A stretch of 8,972 nt of DNA from CAYOEJ01 sp964403015 (GTDB lineage: Bacteria; Actinomycetota; Actinomycetes; Actinomycetales; Actinomycetaceae), in NCBI GenBank assembly GCA_964403015.1, contig CAYOEJ010000054.1, positions 1-8,972 on the forward strand, in the 5' to 3' direction. Below are positions 5,854 to 8,972 of the stretch, one piece after another. Numbering within the stretch: position 1 is the stretch's first letter; the number at the start of each line of letters is the position of its first letter. Made by a program: the position numbers and the translations under genes. The notes below the pieces were generated by a model, which saw only the letters and a list, made by a program, of their open reading frames with translations, was not told where the DNA came from and did not search any database.

Positions 5854-6768
5854 CTACGCGTCTAGTTGAGCGAGGAAGTCCAGAAGAATCTTCGTGAAGG
5901 CCTCTGGCTGCTCTTCGGGCACGAAGTGGCCGGCGTCTTGCACACGAACCTTGTGGTAGGGGCCAACTGCGAACTCGCGGTCCTTGTCCCACGCGCGGTC
6001 GGGCAAGAGCGAGTCGAGCTCGCCACGCACAGCACACACCGGAATGTAGATGGAGCTAGCGGACTCGCGCAGATACGCGCGCCCAGAGGGGCGGTGCTGA
6101 GCGAGGTAGGTCCAACGGAGTTGGTCGACGGCGACGTCGGCCGCTCCCGGGAGCTTCAGCGCCTGCGCGTACAGTTCGGCTTGGCCGGAAGCGCCAGTAT
6201 TCCCAGGTGCTGACCATTCCTCGAGAAGCCCGCGCACGACGTCTTCGGAGAGAAGCCCGCGCTTGGACATGGTGCGAACGCCAGTAGCAAGCACGTGTCG
6301 CCACGTACGGAACGTGACGTGTGTGCCCACGCGTTGGAGCGTCCGGGGATGCGGTGAGGAAACGGTCATGAGACCAGCGAAAAGGTCTTGCTCCATGGAC
6401 ACCGCGGACCACGCCAGCGCGCCGCCACGTCCGAGCCCGACGATAACGGCCTTGCTCGCTCCCATCGTTCGCACGATGGAGATGAGGTCTTGGGCGAGGG
6501 TCAGGCCGTCTTCTGAATCTGGCGTCTTGTCAGATCCGCCAATCCCTCGCCTGTCGATAGCAGCAACCTGATAGCCGGCTGCCGCGATTGGTTCAATCTG
6601 ATTTCGCCATGCCCACCAATACTGGGGAAACCCGTGGACTAGCAGCACGAGCGGCTTGTCCTGCGAGTATTCCCCAGCACAGGCGAGATGGAACTGTGCG
6701 CCATTAGCTTGAATAAGGCGGTGATTCCATGGGCCTGGAATCGTGACGCATGAGTTGTCAGCGGGCAT
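5854..6768 (-). CDS. Alpha/beta hydrolase-fold protein, epoxide-hydrolase-like, nucleophile replaced by Gly
   Basis: A 304-residue alpha/beta hydrolase resembling epoxide hydrolases and haloalkane dehalogenases. Seen: the oxyanion motif HGFPQYWWAW (45-54), DRRGIGGSD (72-80), the nucleophile elbow VGLGRGG (110-116), TVSSPHPR (135-142), a cap region (about 145-235), a candidate acid Asp252 in RGELDSLLPD and a candidate His281 in DAGHFVPEE. In active members the elbow is G-x-[S/D/C]-x-G; here the central residue is Gly113 (codon GGA), so the classical nucleophile is absent. It may be a non-catalytic or binding protein, or use another mechanism. It starts 2 bp after the stop of the 544-residue membrane protein and is surely co-transcribed. 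An epoxide hydrolase-like gene (ephE) lies in the equivalent mycobacterial region. No signal peptide. Confidence 0.88.
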   Translation of the reverse strand: MPADNSCVTIPGPWNHRLIQANGAQFHLACAGEYSQDKPLVLLVHGFPQYWWAWRNQIEPIAAAGYQVAAIDRRGIGGSDKTPDSEDGLTLAQDLISIVRTMGASKAVIVGLGRGGALAWSAVSMEQDLFAGLMTVSSPHPRTLQRVGTHVTFRTWRHVLATGVRTMSKRGLLSEDVVRGLLEEWSAPGNTGASGQAELYAQALKLPGAADVAVDQLRWTYLAQHRPSGRAYLRESASSIYIPVCAVRGELDSLLPDRAWDKDREFAVGPYHKVRVQDAGHFVPEEQPEAFTKILLDFLAQLDA

Positions 6769-6770
6769 TG

Positions 6771-8405
6771 TTACTTTTCGATCTCGCGATCCTTGAGCAT
6801 CATGGAGCGGCGGGTGACGGCGTTGCCGTAGTACTGGCCGCGGCGGCGCGCGTTATGGGCGACGACGCCGGTCATGAAGAGCAGGAATCCGAGCACGGCT
6901 ACGCGGCCGGTTCCGAGATCGAGGTTGAGGTGATGGACGACGTTGCCGGTGAAGGCGTTGTAGTCGCCGATGGTGTCACTTAGCCAAACGATGACGTCTT
7001 GGCCGAGGTTGGGCATGATAATCGCAACGAGGCCAGCAATCGTGACGAGGCCGCCGATGACCATGGCGCCCAACGAGGAGTTCCATGCGATCATCCACAA
7101 AATGGCGATTACCACGAGGCCGCCAACGAGCTCGAGCACGGGCATCCACTCGAAGTTCCCGGTATTCCACGCACTGTTCTCGCCGAGCATAAGGCGCGCG
7201 CCCGCGTCGGAGATGAGATACCAAGCGACTGGCAGAAGAAGCAGAGTCAGGAAGATTGATCCGACGTGCCAGCCTCCGCGGCCGCGCGGTTCATCCGGAA
7301 TGTCGTCGACTTCAGTCGGACCGGGATCTGTGGACCAGCGCTCGCGGCGGTCGACGTCGTCCTCTCGCCGATCGCGATTTGCCATGAATCCCGCGGTGCC
7401 AGCGGCGGTTGCTCCCGCGGCTGCTGCGCCGGCTCCGGTTTGGTGATCGTCGGGAGTCTGAGCGCTGATGACCGACGTCCGGGTAGGAGCGGTGCGAGCG
7501 TCTTCGGCCGGGGTGACCACGGTGTCGTCGGCGCGGTCGACCCGATCACGGTTGGCGTCGTAGCCGTTGCGTTCGTCGGCGAGACGGTTGCGATCATCGC
7601 CGAAGCGGTCGCGTCCAAGGTTGTCGTCGTGGCCATCCCGCACGAGATCCGGCTGGATATTATCACCGATATGGCCCTCGCGAGCCTGCGCGCCACGCTC
7701 GTAGAGTTCTGCGTCGCGCTCGGTCTCACGATCGCCGTCGCCGAAGTACGAACCGAGATTGCGGTTCTCTTCGCGGCTATCGCCGTTGAAGAGGCGAGCA
7801 TCGCGGTCAGTGGCGCGACCGTCGTCGTCGCGGGCGGCTCCGGCGGCAGCAAAGCCGGTTACTCCAGCAACTGACGCGGCGGTTGCGCCGGTCGAGACGC
7901 CGTCGGGCCTCGCGGGGGTACGCTGGGATCCGGTAGCGCCGCTTGCCGTGTAGGTGTCCGTGGCAGCCGTGTCGTCGACGTCGGTGCGCGAGTATCCCTC
8001 GAGGCGAGCGTCGTCGCGCTCGTCGTCATCGTGGGTCTCTTCGTGAAGGTCGTCGTTACGAGACTCGTAAAGATCGGCGTCGTGCTCGGAGTCGTCAGCG
8101 AAGGCGCCGGTGCCGGTGACGGACTGGTCGCGAACGACGTCGTCCCTTTGGAAGTCGCGTTCGCTGAGGCCCGTGCTGCCGTGTACCTGGTCGGAGTCGG
8201 GGCGATGCTGGCCATCGATGACCGTGCCGGCCTCGCCGTACTCGTCGCCTGCGAACTCGCGATCGTATTCTGAGTCGGTGCGGGTTCCGTCGAGGTCGTC
8301 TCCCTCGAGATCATCGTGGCGTTCCTCGGGCAACGGCTCGAGGATGTCATCGTCGTCGAAAAGACGACGCGAAGCTGAATTATAGGGATCTGATGGTGTT
8401 GACAC
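6771..8405 (-). CDS. Membrane protein with a long charged, disordered N-terminal region (unknown function)
   Basis: A 544-residue protein I do not recognise by function. Residues 1-378 are low-complexity, rich in Asp, Arg, Glu, Asn and Gly with no hydrophobic core, interrupted by two Ala/Gly-rich segments with similar patterns (GATAASVAGVTGF from 173, GATAAGTAGF from 331). A short motif D-A-x-L-[YF] recurs near 109, 202 and 231. The C-terminus has about four membrane helices (381-401, 422-441, 445-463, 500-517) and a basic tail with NARRRGQYYG. With no signal peptide, the charged region is probably cytoplasmic. The start is GTG 8405 with AGGAGGA at 8415-8409 on the minus strand, a short 3-4 base spacing. 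It leads the operon with the hydrolase. The coding call is supported by frame length, Shine-Dalgarno and membrane pattern. Confidence 0.85.
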   Translation of the reverse strand: MSTPSDPYNSASRRLFDDDDILEPLPEERHDDLEGDDLDGTRTDSEYDREFAGDEYGEAGTVIDGQHRPDSDQVHGSTGLSERDFQRDDVVRDQSVTGTGAFADDSEHDADLYESRNDDLHEETHDDDERDDARLEGYSRTDVDDTAATDTYTASGATGSQRTPARPDGVSTGATAASVAGVTGFAAAGAARDDDGRATDRDARLFNGDSREENRNLGSYFGDGDRETERDAELYERGAQAREGHIGDNIQPDLVRDGHDDNLGRDRFGDDRNRLADERNGYDANRDRVDRADDTVVTPAEDARTAPTRTSVISAQTPDDHQTGAGAAAAGATAAGTAGFMANRDRREDDVDRRERWSTDPGPTEVDDIPDEPRGRGGWHVGSIFLTLLLLPVAWYLISDAGARLMLGENSAWNTGNFEWMPVLELVGGLVVIAILWMIAWNSSLGAMVIGGLVTIAGLVAIIMPNLGQDVIVWLSDTIGDYNAFTGNVVHHLNLDLGTGRVAVLGFLLFMTGVVAHNARRRGQYYGNAVTRRSMMLKDREIEK

Positions 8406-8573
8406 GATTCCTCCTGTTTATACCTTGCTGCAACGCTATATCTTCGTTTCATCATGGTTTATGAGGGCATTCGGCGTGCCGATGTTTTGTTATCCGCGTA
8501 ATTGCTGTTCGCAGCGCATATTCCTACGCTTTTTCGACCTCCACGAGGTTTGTGTGCTGTGTGGTTTGGGCGT

Positions 8574-8596
8574 TCAACGTGGCAGGTGAACGTTGA
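8574..8596. promoter_or_regulatory. Operator-like inverted repeat TCAACGT-N9-ACGTTGA
   Basis: Perfect 7-bp half-sites at 8574-8580 and 8590-8596 are separated by 9 bp, so centres are 16 bp apart. This is more typical of a dimeric repressor site than of an RNA hairpin. It lies about 100 bp before the gene at 8695 and about 170 bp before the divergent one. Confidence 0.45.
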
Positions 8597-8597
8597 C

Positions 8598-8616
8598 TCC
8601 TGCCCGACCAGCAGGA
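8598..8616. repeat. Inverted repeat TCCTGC-N7-GCAGGA
   Basis: A perfect 6-bp stem (8598-8603 with 8611-8616) with a 7-base loop, CCGACCA, lies one base after the previous palindrome. No T-tract follows. It may extend the same regulatory region. Confidence 0.45.
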
Positions 8617-8694
8617 TGCCGTGGACAACTCAGACCTTTCCACAAAACCCACGGCTAGAAACTTTCTGGAGCGGGGAATCGTCATTGTTGATGC

Positions 8695-8972
8695 ATGACT
8701 TCTCATGCTGAAGGGCGATTCGCGCCCGAACTAGATCTCCTGTCCATTGTTTATGTGGGTGACGACGACGAACGGCTGGCCGAACTTTCCCGGCTTGCGG
8801 ACCTCGTGGGGCTCGACTTCACGAGGTTGGCAGCTGGAGAGACGCGGCGTGCAGGCGTGCTTACCTTCTCCTCAGAGGGGTTGCCGCCCTACGTGGTCAA
8901 GGCGCAGTTTCACGACCTCTTCGCGCCCTATTTTGCACGTGGTCAGGTGCGGCTCCATGTTCGCGATGATGC
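8695..8972 (+). CDS. N-terminal part of an unrecognised protein, cut by the window edge
   Basis: From ATG 8695 the frame is open for 92 codons to the window end. The protein begins MTSHAEGRFAPELDLLSIVYVGDDDERLAELSRLADLVGLDF. The hydrophobic strand LLSIVYVGDDD followed by a Leu-rich helix could start a Rossmann-like or receiver-like fold, but I cannot place it in a family. An in-frame TGA lies just upstream (8689-8691), so 8695 is the first possible start. No Shine-Dalgarno is close by, so a leaderless message or a later GTG (8755) is possible. In some actinobacteria a septum-site (Ssd/TadZ-like) gene lies in this part of the chromosome; that is only a weak guess. Codon pattern and lack of stops support coding. 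Confidence 0.65.
   Translation, partial: MTSHAEGRFAPELDLLSIVYVGDDDERLAELSRLADLVGLDFTRLAAGETRRAGVLTFSSEGLPPYVVKAQFHDLFAPYFARGQVRLHVRDD

Larger units (their letters stand above)
8406..8694. other. Divergent intergenic region, no gene seen
   Basis: 289 bp between the minus-strand membrane-protein gene and the plus-strand gene at 8695. It holds the AGGAGGA site of the former at 8409-8415 and TATAGC on the minus strand near 8430-8436 as a weak -10 candidate. It also has a run of small inverted repeats (8537-8549, 8574-8596, 8598-8616). No credible coding frame or RNA gene is visible. Confidence 0.6.

Noticed and set aside
7247..7874. Roughly 200-codon frames on both strands within the charged membrane-protein gene
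   Set aside because: They are low-complexity shadows of the Asp/Arg-rich coding sequence. They lack ribosome binding sites, and the minus-strand 6771-8405 frame has a Shine-Dalgarno and coherent membrane helices.
8620..8644. DnaA-box-like sequences TTGTCCACG (minus, 8628-8620) and CTTTCCACA (8636-8644)
   Set aside because: Only two imperfect boxes, no AT-rich unwinding region and no dnaA/dnaN neighbours. Not enough for an origin.
8502..8711. Possible 60-70 residue proteins on both strands in the 8406-8694 spacer
   Set aside because: No ribosome binding sites and no family resemblance; the plus frame overlaps the better gene at 8695 and the region is full of inverted repeats.

Overview
The window looks like actinobacterial chromosome of moderately high GC, plausibly Actinomycetaceae or a relative; the family is a guess. 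The evidence is a WhiB-type iron-sulfur regulator of the WhiB4/WblA subgroup, a GlxR/CRP-type regulator, GTG starts, and a gene order that from memory recalls the mycobacterial ponA2-whiB4-(small DUF4177 gene)-ridA-crp-nth-ephE neighbourhood. Several genes found there in mycobacteria are absent or hidden: the ArsA-like ATPase pair, a metallo-beta-lactamase-fold hydrolase, and the thioredoxin, NUDIX and serine protease genes after nth. A 100-N assembly gap at 3468-3567 may hide some of them.

Layout. 1-2155 (-): class A penicillin-binding protein (PBP), cut by the left edge. 2156-2334: divergent regulatory region with a CRP-box-like palindrome and a perfect hairpin touching the whiB ribosome binding site. 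2335-2661 (+): WhiB regulator, then a good terminator. 2784-3421 (+): small DUF4177 protein overlapping a RidA-family gene by TGATG. 3442-3959 (+): a DUF1648-like membrane protein interrupted by the N gap. 3960-4115: convergent region with tandem 25-bp repeats and stacked terminator hairpins. 4116-4793 (-): crp/glxR-like regulator. 4794-4964: divergent promoter region with 10-bp-phased repeats. 4965-5783 (+): nth, endonuclease III, with a Lys-rich N-terminal tail. 5854-6768 (-): alpha/beta hydrolase lacking the usual nucleophile, 2 bp after the end of 6771-8405 (-), a 544-residue protein with a long charged disordered N-terminus and about four membrane helices. 8406-8694: divergent region rich in inverted repeats. 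8695-8972 (+): start of an unrecognised protein, cut by the right edge.

The themes are cell-wall synthesis, redox or cAMP-responsive regulation and DNA repair, which is how this locus is known in other actinobacteria. I see no mobile element, CRISPR array, toxin-antitoxin pair or defence cassette. No clearly new multi-gene system stands out. The most unusual items are the hydrolase/charged-membrane-protein pair, the whiB leader hairpin with its adjacent CRP-like box, and the repeat arrays flanking crp.
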